Source: Erysipelotrichaceae bacterium
Lineage (GTDB): Bacteria > Bacillota_I > Bacilli_A > Erysipelotrichales > Erysipelotrichaceae
Direction of reading: 5' to 3'
DNA length: 58,019 nucleotides
Assembly: GCA_017473265.1 (NCBI GenBank)
Contig: JAFULQ010000016.1
Coordinates: forward strand, 1-58,019
Below, one piece after another: positions 31,356 to 41,024 of this stretch; position 1 is the stretch's first letter, and every line of letters begins with the position of its first letter. The notes beneath the pieces are model-generated. The model did not search any database. It had not been told where the DNA came from and saw only the letters and a program-made list of their open reading frames with translations. A program made the translations under genes and the position numbers.

Positions 31356-34300
31356 ATGCCAAGAAGAGAAGATATTAAACGTGTATTAGTGATTGGTTCT
31401 GGTCCAATTGTTATTGGACAAGCTGCTGAGTTTGACTATGCTGGAACTCAAGCTTGTTTAGCATTAAAAGAAGAAGGATATGAAGTTATCTTAATTAACT
31501 CTAACCCTGCAACAATTATGACAGATACAAATATTGCGGATAAAGTATATATGGAACCATTAACATTAGAATATGTAAGCCGTATTATCCGTAAGGAAAG
31601 ACCGCATGCGATTTTACCGACATTAGGTGGACAAACAGGTCTTAACTTAGCTATGCAATTAGCTAAAAAAGGTGTATTAGAAGAATGTCAATGTGAAATC
31701 TTAGGAACAAGTTTCCGTTCTATTCAAGAAGCTGAAGATAGAGAAGATTTCAAAAAGTTATGTGAACGTATCAATCAACCATGTTTGGAATCATTGATTG
31801 CTCATACAGTAGAAGAAATTGTGGCTTGTGCCAATGAAATTGGTTATCCAGTTGTTCTTCGTCCAGCTTTCACATTAGGTGGAACTGGTGGAGGTTTTGC
31901 TTATAATGATGATGATGCAAGAAGCATTGGTAAAAATGCGTTAAAACTATCTCCAGTAAGTGAAGTATTAGTTGAAAAATCAATTAAAGGATACAAAGAA
32001 ATTGAATTTGAAGTTATGCGTGACAAAAACGATACAGCAATCGTTATTTGTAGCATGGAAAATATTGACCCTGTAGGTGTTCATACAGGAGATAGTATGG
32101 TAGTAGCTCCTGCACAAACACTATCTCAAAAGGAATACAATTTATTAGCAAACTCTGCTTTAGCTATTATTCGTGAATTAAAGATTGAAGGTGGATGTAA
32201 CGTACAATTTGCGTTAGACCCATTCTCATTCCAATACTTTGTAATTGAAGTAAATCCACGTGTATCTCGTAGTTCTGCATTAGCATCTAAAGCTACAGGA
32301 TATCCAATTGCTAGAGTAAGTTCTAAGATTGCGGTTGGTTTAACATTAGATGAAATCCAATTAGGAAAAGTATGTGCAGCATTTGCGCCTACAGTAGACT
32401 ACGTGGTAACAAAAGTAGCTCGTTTCCCATTTGATAAATTTACCAAAGCAGATCGTACATTAAGTACGCAAATGAAAGCGACTGGAGAAGTTATGAGTAT
32501 TGGTCGTACAATGGAAGAGTCTTTATTAAAAGCGATTCGTAGTTTGGAAATTGGTGTAGATCATTTATACTTAGAAAAATTTGATAGTTATACAACAGAA
32601 GAATTATTGAAGAGTATTGAAACAGCAACAGATGATCGTATCTATGCGATTGCGGAATTATTTAGACGTAAAGTAGATATGATGTTAATTAACAATGCGA
32701 CTAAGATTGATGCATTCTTCTTAGATAAGATTCATCATATTATTTCGGTTGAAGAAAAAGTAAAAGCAAATCCTAATGAAAAGTATTTACGTAAAGCTAA
32801 GAAGTTAGGTTTCTCTGATCGCTATTTAGCTAAGATTTATGGAATGACAGAACTAGAAATGTACCAATATCGTACAGGTTTAGGAATTCGTCCAGTGTAT
32901 AAGATGATTGATACTTGTGCTGGTGAATTTGATGGTTATGTTCCTTATTTATATAGTACCTATGAAACTGAAAATGAATCTGTGGTTACAGATAAAGAAT
33001 CAATTGTGGTATTAGGTTCAGGACCAATTCGTATTGGACAAGGAGTAGAATTCGATTATTCTACTGTACATGCGATTTGGGCAATTCAACAAGCTGGTTA
33101 TGAAGCGATTGTTGTAAATAATAACCCAGAAACTGTTTCTACAGACTATTCAATTAGTGATAAGTTATATTTTGAACCATTGTGTATTGAAGATGTAATG
33201 CATGTTATTGATTTAGAAAAACCAAAAGGTGTCATTGTGTCTTTAGGTGGTCAAACAGCAATTAACTTAACAGAACGTTTAACAAAATTAAATGTACCTA
33301 TTATTGGTACTGATCACTATGCGATTGAAAGAGCAGAAAACCGTGATTCTTTTGAAAAAGTAGTTAAAGAAACAGGTATTCCTCAACCAATTGGTCAAGC
33401 AGTAACAGATATTGAAACAGGTATCGAAGTTGCGAATAAGATTGGATATCCAGTATTGGTTCGTCCATCTTATGTATTAGGTGGTCGTGCAATGCAAATT
33501 GTACATCATGATGAAGAATTAAGAGAATACTTAACAACAGCGGTTAAGATTGATAAAGATCAACCAGTATTAGTTGATAAATATATCAGTGGTACAGAAG
33601 TAGAAGTGGATGCTATTTGTGATGGTGTGGATGTATATATTCCAGGTATCATGCAATTGGTTGAAGCTACTGGAGTTCACTCTGGGGATTCTATGAGTGT
33701 ATATCCTCCTTATTCATTAAGTCAAAAAGTAAAAGATACAATTGCGGATTATACTGTGCGTTTGGGCTTAGCCATCGGTATTAAAGGATTATTTAATATT
33801 CAATTTATTGTAGATTCTAATGATGAAGTTTCTGTAATTGAAGTAAATCCTCGTTCAAGTCGTAGTGTTCCATTCTTATCTAAATCTAGTGGAATTCCTA
33901 TGGCAAATATTGCGACAAAAGTTATGTTGGGACAATCTTTAAAAGAACAAGGTTATGGCACAGAGGTAATGCCAGAGAAGAAACGTTTCTATGTTAAATC
34001 GCCTACTTTCTCATTCTCTAAATTGCATGGATTAGATACATATTTGTCTCCAGAAATGAAGTCTACAGGGGAAGCGATTGGTTATGATGATACATTGAAT
34101 CGTGCGTTATATAAGTCATTACAAGCTAGTAATTTACGTGTAGTGAACTATGGTACAGTGTTTGTGACTGTTGCGGATGCGGATAAAGAAAGAGCGTTAC
34201 CATTAGTTAAACGTTTCTATGATTTAGGATTTAATATTGAAGCAACTGCTGGTACAGCTAAATCATTAAAAGAATATGGTATTCGTACGCGTGTAAAACA

Positions 34301-34538
34301 AAAGATTTCTGAAAATTCAGAAGAAATCTTAGAATCTATTCGTAAAGGTCATATTACCTATATTATTAATACAGTAACTCCTTCTGATAGTAAGATGTCA
34401 CAAAGTAAAGATGGCTATTTAATTCGTAGAACTGCGGTAGAAAATAATGTCACAATCTTTACTTCATTAGATACAGTTAATGTATTGTTGAATATTTTAG
34501 AAGAAATCACAATGCAAGTTTCTACAATTGATCAATAG
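31356..34538 (+). CDS. carB: Carbamoyl-phosphate synthase large chain
   Basis: 1060 aa. Two homologous ATP-grasp halves are evident: [20 protein letters not shown] at the start and [19 protein letters not shown] near residue 550. The first makes carboxyphosphate/carbamate; the second phosphorylates carbamate. The ends of both halves show the metal-binding EVNPR motif ([26 protein letters not shown]). A C-terminal MGS-like allosteric domain follows. The enzyme looks complete, so with the altered CarA it probably uses free ammonia. Two bases separate carA and carB. Confidence 0.97.
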   Translation: MPRREDIKRVLVIGSGPIVIGQAAEFDYAGTQACLALKEEGYEVILINSNPATIMTDTNIADKVYMEPLTLEYVSRIIRKERPHAILPTLGGQTGLNLAMQLAKKGVLEECQCEILGTSFRSIQEAEDREDFKKLCERINQPCLESLIAHTVEEIVACANEIGYPVVLRPAFTLGGTGGGFAYNDDDARSIGKNALKLSPVSEVLVEKSIKGYKEIEFEVMRDKNDTAIVICSMENIDPVGVHTGDSMVVAPAQTLSQKEYNLLANSALAIIRELKIEGGCNVQFALDPFSFQYFVIEVNPRVSRSSALASKATGYPIARVSSKIAVGLTLDEIQLGKVCAAFAPTVDYVVTKVARFPFDKFTKADRTLSTQMKATGEVMSIGRTMEESLLKAIRSLEIGVDHLYLEKFDSYTTEELLKSIETATDDRIYAIAELFRRKVDMMLINNATKIDAFFLDKIHHIISVEEKVKANPNEKYLRKAKKLGFSDRYLAKIYGMTELEMYQYRTGLGIRPVYKMIDTCAGEFDGYVPYLYSTYETENESVVTDKESIVVLGSGPIRIGQGVEFDYSTVHAIWAIQQAGYEAIVVNNNPETVSTDYSISDKLYFEPLCIEDVMHVIDLEKPKGVIVSLGGQTAINLTERLTKLNVPIIGTDHYAIERAENRDSFEKVVKETGIPQPIGQAVTDIETGIEVANKIGYPVLVRPSYVLGGRAMQIVHHDEELREYLTTAVKIDKDQPVLVDKYISGTEVEVDAICDGVDVYIPGIMQLVEATGVHSGDSMSVYPPYSLSQKVKDTIADYTVRLGLAIGIKGLFNIQFIVDSNDEVSVIEVNPRSSRSVPFLSKSSGIPMANIATKVMLGQSLKEQGYGTEVMPEKKRFYVKSPTFSFSKLHGLDTYLSPEMKSTGEAIGYDDTLNRALYKSLQASNLRVVNYGTVFVTVADADKERALPLVKRFYDLGFNIEATAGTAKSLKEYGIRTRVKQKISENSEEILESIRKGHITYIINTVTPSDSKMSQSKDGYLIRRTAVENNVTIFTSLDTVNVLLNILEEITMQVSTIDQ

Positions 34539-34547
34539 GAGGTACTT

Positions 34548-35297
34548 ATGAAATCGATTCAAAATTATGAAGTATTAAGTAATGAGTATCTAGCATTAGA
34601 TATTTATAAGATGGTATTAAAGGGTGATAGTTCATGGATTACTAATCCTGGTCAATTTGTGAATATTACCATTGAGAATGCTTATTTAAAGCGTCCAATT
34701 AGTATTTGTGATTGGGATGAAAATAGTATCACTATTATTTATAAGGTAGTAGGTTTTGGTACAAAGCAATTATCACAAAAGAAAGTTGGAGATGTTATTG
34801 AGTGTTTAGTTGGTTTAGGTAATGGTTATGATATTGAAAATATCAATGAACCTGTACTAGTCGTAGGTGGAGGAGTGGGGGTTCCTCCTATCTATGGACT
34901 GGCTAAATCGTTAGTTAAAAAGGGTGTAGATGTAACTGCGATTTTGGCTTTCAATGGTCAAGAAAATGCCTTCTACTTAAAAGAGTTTGAAGATTTAGGT
35001 GTAAAACTACATGTATGTACAATGGATGGAAGTTTGGGAACTAAGGGGTTTGCCTCTGATGTAATGAAGAATGAAAATCTATGTGATATGTTATACATGG
35101 TATGTGGTAATGTACCAATGATGCAAAGTGTATTTAAAGCAAGTAATCATAATGGTTTATTATCATTTGAAGAACGTATGGGTTGTGGTTTTGGCGCTTG
35201 TATGGGATGTAGTTGTAAAACGTTAACTGGTTATAAACGTATTTGTAAAGAAGGGCCAGTTATGAAGAGTGAGGAAATTCTATGGACGAAAGACTAA
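34548..35297 (+). CDS. pyrK: Dihydroorotate dehydrogenase electron-transfer subunit
   Basis: 249 aa FAD and 2Fe-2S protein that passes electrons from type 1B PyrD to NAD+. Features: RPISICDWDENSITIIYKVV (FAD-binding), VVGGGVGVPPIYGLAKSL (NAD-binding) and the cluster ligands in CGFGACMGCSC plus a later Cys in KRICKEGP. Overlaps pyrD by 16 bases. Confidence 0.96.
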   Translation: MKSIQNYEVLSNEYLALDIYKMVLKGDSSWITNPGQFVNITIENAYLKRPISICDWDENSITIIYKVVGFGTKQLSQKKVGDVIECLVGLGNGYDIENINEPVLVVGGGVGVPPIYGLAKSLVKKGVDVTAILAFNGQENAFYLKEFEDLGVKLHVCTMDGSLGTKGFASDVMKNENLCDMLYMVCGNVPMMQSVFKASNHNGLLSFEERMGCGFGACMGCSCKTLTGYKRICKEGPVMKSEEILWTKD

Positions 35298-36202
35298 AAG
35301 TAAAATTAGGAAATTGGGAATTGGATAATCCAATTATTCCAGCTAGTGGAACTTATGGGTTTGGTTATGAATTTTGTGAGTTCTATGACATTAATATTTT
35401 AGGTAGTATTGCGACTAAAGGGACAACATTAGAACCTCGTTTTGGGAATCCTACACCACGTATTGCGGAATGTACTAGTGGTATGATCAACTCTGTAGGA
35501 TTGCAAAATCCTGGTTTGGATGAAGTTATCAATGTAGAGTTTAAGAAATTGGCTGAAGTATTCCATAAGAAAGTGGTTGCGAATGTTAGTGGATTCTCTA
35601 TTGAAGAATATGTAGAATGTGCAAAACGTATGGATGCATGTGACATTGTTGGTATTATTGAAGTAAATATTTCTTGTCCAAATGTAAAGCATGGTGGTAT
35701 GAGCTTTGGCACAGATCCTAAAGCGGCTTATGAAGTGACTAAAGCGGTTAAGGATGTGGTAAAGAATAAACCAGTATATATTAAATTGAGTCCGAATGTA
35801 ACGGATATTGTGGCTATTGCGAAGGCTTGTGAAGAAGCTGGCGCAGATGGTATTAGTATGATTAATACACTATTGGGTTCTCGTTTTGATTTGAAAACAG
35901 GAAAACCAATTATTGCGAATGTAATGGGTGGATTTAGTGGACCTGCTATTTTGCCAGTTGCATTGCGTATGGTATACCAAGTGTATAAAGCAGTGAATAT
36001 TCCAATCATAGGGATTGGTGGAATATCTAAAGCGGAAGATGTAATTGAAATGATGTATGCGGGAGCGACTGCAGTTCAAATTGGAGCTGAAAATTGTCGT
36101 AATCCGTATGTATGCAAGGAAATCATTGAACGCTTACCTCAACTCATGGATGAGTTGAAAATCAATACATTACAAGAAATTATCGGGAGGGCACACGTAT
36201 GA
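35282..36202 (+). CDS. pyrD: Dihydroorotate dehydrogenase, type 1B catalytic subunit
   Basis: 306 aa FMN barrel that oxidises dihydroorotate to orotate in the cytosol. PASGTYGFGYEFCEF at the start, the active-site Cys region VNISCPNVKHGG, and GIGGISKAEDVIEMMYAGA as the FMN-phosphate site. Its partner pyrK precedes it. Next gene overlaps its stop by four bases. Confidence 0.97.
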   Translation: MDERLKVKLGNWELDNPIIPASGTYGFGYEFCEFYDINILGSIATKGTTLEPRFGNPTPRIAECTSGMINSVGLQNPGLDEVINVEFKKLAEVFHKKVVANVSGFSIEEYVECAKRMDACDIVGIIEVNISCPNVKHGGMSFGTDPKAAYEVTKAVKDVVKNKPVYIKLSPNVTDIVAIAKACEEAGADGISMINTLLGSRFDLKTGKPIIANVMGGFSGPAILPVALRMVYQVYKAVNIPIIGIGGISKAEDVIEMMYAGATAVQIGAENCRNPYVCKEIIERLPQLMDELKINTLQEIIGRAHV

Positions 36203-36894
36203 GAGATGTAATTATTGCATGTGATTTTTCAACAAAGGAACAAACATTAGCATTTTTAGACCAATTTACAACAGTTAAACCTTTTGTAAAGATTGGTATG
36301 GAATTGTATTATGCAGAAGGACCAGATATGGTTCGTGAAATTAAGGCTAGAGGACACAAGATTTTCTTAGACTTAAAATTACACGATATTCCAAATACTG
36401 TATATAAAGCTATGAAAAATGTAGCAAAATTAGGCGTTGATATGACAAATGTTCATGCGGCTGGAACTATTGAAATGATGAAAGCTGCACAAAAGGCAAT
36501 TGATGAAGTTAATCCTGAAACTAAATTAATTGCAGTTACTCAATTAACAAGTACTAGTGAACAAATGATGCAAGAAGAATTATGGATTAACCATCCTATT
36601 AATGATACTGTACAACACTATGCAAAGAATGCGCAAAAGGCAGGTTTAGCAGGAGTTGTTTGTAGTCCATTAGAAGCGCATTTAGTACAAGAAGTATGTG
36701 GGGAAGACTTTATGACAGTTACTCCTGGTATTCGCTTTGATGATGCGTCTAAAGGGGATCAAAAGCGTGTTACAACACCAGCTATGGCTAAAGAGATTGG
36801 TTCTCACTTTATCGTTGTAGGACGTCCGATTACTGCAGCAGAAGATCCAGTAGCTGCATACCAACGTTGTGTGAAAGAATTTGTAGGTGAATAA
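36199..36894 (+). CDS. pyrF: Orotidine 5'-phosphate decarboxylase
   Basis: 231 aa TIM-barrel enzyme making UMP. The catalytic motif DLKLHDIPNTV is at about residue 57; PGIRFDDASKGDQKR and IVVGRPIT form the phosphate site. RBS GGGAGGGCACACGT. Confidence 0.97.
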   Translation: MRDVIIACDFSTKEQTLAFLDQFTTVKPFVKIGMELYYAEGPDMVREIKARGHKIFLDLKLHDIPNTVYKAMKNVAKLGVDMTNVHAAGTIEMMKAAQKAIDEVNPETKLIAVTQLTSTSEQMMQEELWINHPINDTVQHYAKNAQKAGLAGVVCSPLEAHLVQEVCGEDFMTVTPGIRFDDASKGDQKRVTTPAMAKEIGSHFIVVGRPITAAEDPVAAYQRCVKEFVGE

Positions 36895-36895
36895 T

Positions 36896-37573
36896 ATGGA
36901 ACAATACAAGCAAGAGTTTATTGAATTTATGGTGGATAGCCAAGTTTTAAAATTTGGTGATTTTACATTAAAGAGTGGTCGTAAGTCTCCTTTCTTTATG
37001 AATGCTGGAGCTTATGTAACTGGCACACAATTACGCAAATTAGGTGAATACTATGCGAAAGCGATTCATGATAACTATGGATTAGATTTCGATGTTATTT
37101 TTGGACCTGCATATAAAGGTATTCCACTATGTGTAGCTACAACTATGGCTATTAGTGAATTATATGGTAAAGATGTTCGTTATTGTTCAAACCGTAAAGA
37201 AGTAAAAGACCATGGTGATACAGGGATTCTTTTAGGTTCTAAATTAAAAGATGGGGACCGTGTTATCATTATTGAAGATGTAACAACTTCTGGTAAATCA
37301 ATTGAAGAAACATATCCTATCTTAAAAGCACAAGCTGATGTAGAAGTTAAGGGATTAATTGTTTCATTAAATCGTAATGAAAAAGGTAAACAAGATGATA
37401 AAACTGCATTGGATGAAATCAAAGAAGTATATGGTTTCAATACCGCAGCTATCGTTAGTATGCCTGAAGTAGTAGAACATTTATATAACAAAGAATATAA
37501 AGGCCAAGTAGTAATCAATGATGAAATCAAAGCTCGTCTTGATGCTTACTACGAACAATATGGAGTGAAATAA
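36896..37573 (+). CDS. pyrE: Orotate phosphoribosyltransferase
   Basis: 225 aa enzyme joining orotate and PRPP. FTLKSGRKSPFFMNAG and the PRPP motif VIIIEDVTTSGKS (near residue 125) are diagnostic. I start at ATG 36896, one base after the pyrF stop and behind TAGGTGAATAAT, rather than at the GTG three codons upstream. Last gene of the operon; terminator follows. Confidence 0.97.
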   Translation: MEQYKQEFIEFMVDSQVLKFGDFTLKSGRKSPFFMNAGAYVTGTQLRKLGEYYAKAIHDNYGLDFDVIFGPAYKGIPLCVATTMAISELYGKDVRYCSNRKEVKDHGDTGILLGSKLKDGDRVIIIEDVTTSGKSIEETYPILKAQADVEVKGLIVSLNRNEKGKQDDKTALDEIKEVYGFNTAAIVSMPEVVEHLYNKEYKGQVVINDEIKARLDAYYEQYGVK

Positions 37574-37583
37574 TTTTCATGAA

Positions 37584-37622
37584 AAAGATTGTCTACTTTC
37601 AAAAGAGTAGGCAATCTTTTTA
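37584..37622 (+). terminator. Terminator of the pyrimidine operon
   Basis: AAAGATTG-T-CTACT (37584-37597) pairs with AGTAG-G-CAATCTTT (37606-37619) with one T-G pair, then a T-run. The remaining bases to 37956 are AT-rich regulatory sequence with no gene. Confidence 0.9.
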
Positions 37623-37731
37623 TTATGTGTCAGTGTGAATCTAATGTATATATGATACACGTGTGATTTATATGTGAGTTTTGATGAATTTGTTAAGGAA
37701 AAGTTAGTGTTTAAATGATGTGTGAAATGTG

Positions 37732-37859
37732 AAATTTTCGTGAAAGAGTTTTCAAAAAACCGTTGCAAAATGGCAATTTTATGAAAAATATGAAAATAAA
37801 AATATATGATTTAAAGCATGAAAATCTTTTCAAAAATAATGACATTTTTTTCATGAAAA
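37732..37859. promoter_or_regulatory. Cluster of TTTTCA/TGAAAA palindromes upstream of the peptide operon
   Basis: Three sites recur: AAATTTTCGTGAAAGA (37732-37747), a perfect TGAAAATCTTTTCA (37819-37832) and a perfect TTTTCATGAAAA (37848-37859). They resemble the CodY box AATTTTCWGAAAATT with an extra central base, and lie just before the promoter at 37874. A nutrient-responsive regulator would suit a peptide-use operon, but no CodY gene is in view. Confidence 0.4.
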
Positions 37860-37873
37860 GTTGAAAAAAGCCC

Positions 37874-37902
37874 TTGAAAAGGCTGAAAATAAGGCATATA
37901 AT
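37874..37902 (+). promoter_or_regulatory. Promoter of the peptide-use operon
   Basis: TTGAAA (37874-37879), 17-bp spacer, perfect TATAAT (37897-37902), about 55 bases before the first start at 37957. Confidence 0.8.
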
Positions 37903-37956
37903 CGACTTATATTTTTGAATATGATATATCAAGTTGATAACAAGGGGGTTCGTTAT

Positions 37957-39138
37957 ATGTTCTCAAAAGAAAAAATTGCAATTGCAATCGAAGCACTCAA
38001 GGAACAAAACATTGATATGTGGATTATTGCTGGTCAAGAATCTGCTACAAATACAGAACCAATTCTCTCAGTAATGAGTGATGCAGAATTCATTGGCTTA
38101 ACGGCTCTTATTTTTAATAAGGACGGTTCAAGTGCAGCGATTTGTACACCAATCGATTATAACGGTTATGTACATCATGGTGTATTTGATGAAGTTATTG
38201 CTTTCCCAGTTTCTTTCATTGATACATTAGCTGAATATGTTAAGAAAATGAATCCTGCAACAATTGGTTTGAATTTCTCTTTAGAAAATCCAAGTGCAGA
38301 TGGATTAAGCTTAGGAATGTATAACACATTAATGAAAGCATTTGAAAAGGCTAATTTCCAAGGTGAAGTAGTTAGTGCTGAAAGAGTAGTTGTTAAAGTT
38401 AGAGGAATTAAAACTGAGGAAGAAATTGCTAAGATTCGTAAAGCTTGTTTAGCAGCTGAAGAAATTTTCAATGATGCCAAAGATTTTATTAAAGCAGGTA
38501 TGAATTGCAAAGATGTATATGCATTCTTCCAAAACGAAGTGGATCGTAAGGGTTATGGATACTCTTGGCCTAAGAGTTGTAATCCTGGCGTATTTAGTGG
38601 AGATGGTTGTCCGGGTGGACATATGGGTGCTCCTGACTTCCCAATTTCTTATGGAGATGTTGTAAACATTGACTTCGGTATTGTAGTTGATGGTTATGGT
38701 TGTGATCTTCAAAGAATGTATTATGTTTTGAAACCTGGTGAAACAGATGCTCCTCAAGATATTAAAGACGCCTTCTATGTTGTTAGAGATTCTATTCAAC
38801 TTGCAGCGAAAACTTTAAAACCTGGTGTTACTGGTTTAGAGGTTGATACAGTTGCTCGTGAATATGTTGTGTCTAAAGGCTTCCCATCATGGAATGCTGC
38901 TCTTGGTCATCAAATGGGTCAAGTTGCACATGATGGTGGTCCATTACTTGGGCCTGAAAGACCTAGATATAATCGCGATGAGTTGATTCGCACTCCATTA
39001 TTTAAAAATATGGTGTTTACAATTGAACCTGGTATTCCAACAAGAGCTGGACGTATCGGTTTAGAAGAAGATGTAGTTGTTAAGGAAGATGGAGCAGAAT
39101 TTATCGTTCCATATCAAGAAGAATTATATCTAGTGTAA
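37957..39138 (+). CDS. M24-family Xaa-Pro peptidase (PepQ/PepP-type), paralogue 1
   Basis: 393 aa creatinase-fold metallopeptidase expected to remove residues preceding proline. The N-terminal domain spans 1-155; the catalytic half shows the metal ligands in VNIDFGIVVDGYGCDLQ (two Asp), GHQMGQVAHDGG (His), FTIEPGI (Glu) and LEEDVVV (Glu). Start 37957 follows AAGGGGGTTCG; the open frame extends upstream across the promoter. Leads directly into the Opp transporter genes and is closely related to the 44736 protein. Confidence 0.92.
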   Translation: MFSKEKIAIAIEALKEQNIDMWIIAGQESATNTEPILSVMSDAEFIGLTALIFNKDGSSAAICTPIDYNGYVHHGVFDEVIAFPVSFIDTLAEYVKKMNPATIGLNFSLENPSADGLSLGMYNTLMKAFEKANFQGEVVSAERVVVKVRGIKTEEEIAKIRKACLAAEEIFNDAKDFIKAGMNCKDVYAFFQNEVDRKGYGYSWPKSCNPGVFSGDGCPGGHMGAPDFPISYGDVVNIDFGIVVDGYGCDLQRMYYVLKPGETDAPQDIKDAFYVVRDSIQLAAKTLKPGVTGLEVDTVAREYVVSKGFPSWNAALGHQMGQVAHDGGPLLGPERPRYNRDELIRTPLFKNMVFTIEPGIPTRAGRIGLEEDVVVKEDGAEFIVPYQEELYLV

Positions 39139-39157
39139 AAAAGAAGGGGTTTGTAAT

Positions 39158-40081
39158 ATGTTCAAGTACATTGTAAAAAGATTGTTAATTGGATGTCTTA
39201 CTTTGTTTATTTTGGCAACGATTACTTTCTTCGGTACAAAAGCGATGCCGGGGAATCCATTTGCTCAAGATAACAGAGGGTTGTCTCCTGAAGCATATGC
39301 AGCTTTAGAAAAGAAATATGGATTAGATAAACCAGTATCTGAACAATATGTAATCTATTTAAAAAATGCATTACATGGTGATTTTGGTGAATCTATTACT
39401 AAGAAAGGTCAAATGGTTGCCGACATTATTGTGAAACGTGCACCAGTTACTGCTAAACTTGGTACAGTGGCATTCGTTGTTGCTGTATCTGTAGGTTTAA
39501 CGCTTGGTGTTGTTTCTGCATTAACTAAGAAACGTTGGGTAAACAATGCGATTACAACATTCGCAACATTAGGAGTTTCGATTCCGGGATTCTTATTTGC
39601 GATGATTATTATGTATATCTTCGGTGTAAAACTGAAATTGTTACCAGTTATGGAACTGTTAACATGGAAGCATTACATAATGCCTGCATTAGCATTATCA
39701 TTGAGTCCTATTTCAATGATTACTCGTTTAACTCGTAGTTCTTTAAAAGATGTAATGAATAAAGACTACATTACATTAGCTAGATCAAAAGGTACTAAAG
39801 AGTTAATGGTAATTATTAAACACGGATTGAAAAATGCGATGTTACCAGTTGTAACATACTGTGGTCCAATGTTTGCTGGATTGGTTACTGGTTCAGTGGT
39901 AATTGAAAAGTTATTTACAATTCCAGGAATTGGTGCTGAATTTACAAACAGTATTATTAACCGTGACTATACATTGGTTATGGGATTAACATTACTATTT
40001 GGGGCAATCGTTATTGTAATGAATATCGTTTCTGATATTGCGGCTGCATTAATTGACCCACGTATTAAATTAGAAAAGTAG
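39158..40081 (+). CDS. oppB: Oligopeptide ABC transporter permease, OppB-type
   Basis: 307 aa with six membrane segments. The start FKYIVKRLLIGCLTLFILAT and the PGNPFAQDNRGLSPEA extracellular loop are typical of OppB/DppB. The EAA-type loop near the C-terminus (TLARSKGTKELMVIIKHGLKNAMLP) contacts the ATPases. Permease half one of a complete Opp set; ligand likely di- or oligopeptides. Confidence 0.93.
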   Translation: MFKYIVKRLLIGCLTLFILATITFFGTKAMPGNPFAQDNRGLSPEAYAALEKKYGLDKPVSEQYVIYLKNALHGDFGESITKKGQMVADIIVKRAPVTAKLGTVAFVVAVSVGLTLGVVSALTKKRWVNNAITTFATLGVSIPGFLFAMIIMYIFGVKLKLLPVMELLTWKHYIMPALALSLSPISMITRLTRSSLKDVMNKDYITLARSKGTKELMVIIKHGLKNAMLPVVTYCGPMFAGLVTGSVVIEKLFTIPGIGAEFTNSIINRDYTLVMGLTLLFGAIVIVMNIVSDIAAALIDPRIKLEK

Positions 40082-40090
40082 GTGAGTAAC

Positions 40091-41014
40091 ATGAGTGAAA
40101 ATAAAATTGTTTTAACAGATGATATGCTCGAGTTACTTGATGATAGCGAAAAGAACTCTGAGTTTATTGCGATTCAAAGTAAAACTTTCTTAAGAGATAC
40201 ATGGGATCGTTTCAAAAGAAATAAGTTAGCTTTATTTGGTTTAATTTTCTTAATCATTATGGTATTAGGTGCAATTTTTGTTCCTATGATTTCTCCATTT
40301 GGTTATGAAGAACAAAATATGATGCTACGTAATGCATTGCCAAGTTTACAACATCCATTTGGTACAGATAAGTTAGGTCGTGATATTTTAGTTCGTGTTA
40401 TGTATGGAGCTAGAATTTCATTGGCAATTGGTTTCTCAACTGCTGCTATTAACCTATTTATTGGTATCGTATATGGTGGAGTTGCTGGTTATGTTGGTGG
40501 TAAATTGGATATGGTTATGATGCGTATTATTGATATCATCTATGCAGTTCCAAGTTTATTATATGTAGTATTAATCTTGATGGTGTTTGGTAATAGTGTT
40601 AAGAGTATGATGATTGCGATTTGTTTAACATCATGGATTCAAATGGCGCGTCAAGTTCGTACACAAGTTATGGCTCTAAAGGAAATGGAATTTGCTTTGG
40701 CTGCTAAAGTATTGGGTGCTAGTAACATGCGTATTTTGATGAAGCACTTAATTATCAATGCTTTAGGTCCAATTATTGTATGTTTAACGATGATGGTTCC
40801 TAGTGCAATCTTTACAGAATCATTCCTATCTTTCGTAGGTATTGGTTTGGACCCTACAATTCCAAGTTGGGGTAAATTAGCAAATGATTGCCGTCCATTA
40901 TTGTTTACAGATCCAATTCAAATTATTTGGCCTATTGGTGCTATTTGTTTAACTATTCTATCATTAAACTTCCTTGGTGATGGTTTAGGAGAAGCACTTG
41001 AGGCAAAAAGGTAG
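40091..41014 (+). CDS. oppC: Oligopeptide ABC transporter permease, OppC-type
   Basis: 307 aa. A soluble N-terminal tail (about 35 residues) precedes the first helix, as in OppC. GTDKLGRDILVRVMYGARIS and the EAA loop EFALAAKVLGASNMRILMKH are diagnostic. ATG 40091 is used; the GTG three codons upstream overlaps the AGTAGGTGAG RBS region. Confidence 0.93.
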   Translation: MSENKIVLTDDMLELLDDSEKNSEFIAIQSKTFLRDTWDRFKRNKLALFGLIFLIIMVLGAIFVPMISPFGYEEQNMMLRNALPSLQHPFGTDKLGRDILVRVMYGARISLAIGFSTAAINLFIGIVYGGVAGYVGGKLDMVMMRIIDIIYAVPSLLYVVLILMVFGNSVKSMMIAICLTSWIQMARQVRTQVMALKEMEFALAAKVLGASNMRILMKHLIINALGPIIVCLTMMVPSAIFTESFLSFVGIGLDPTIPSWGKLANDCRPLLFTDPIQIIWPIGAICLTILSLNFLGDGLGEALEAKR

Positions 41015-41024
41015 GTTTTAGATT

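Noticed and set aside
37861-37956. Upstream extension of the first M24 peptidase
   Set aside because: It covers the TTGAAA-17-TATAAT promoter; ATG 37957 with a strong RBS is the better start.
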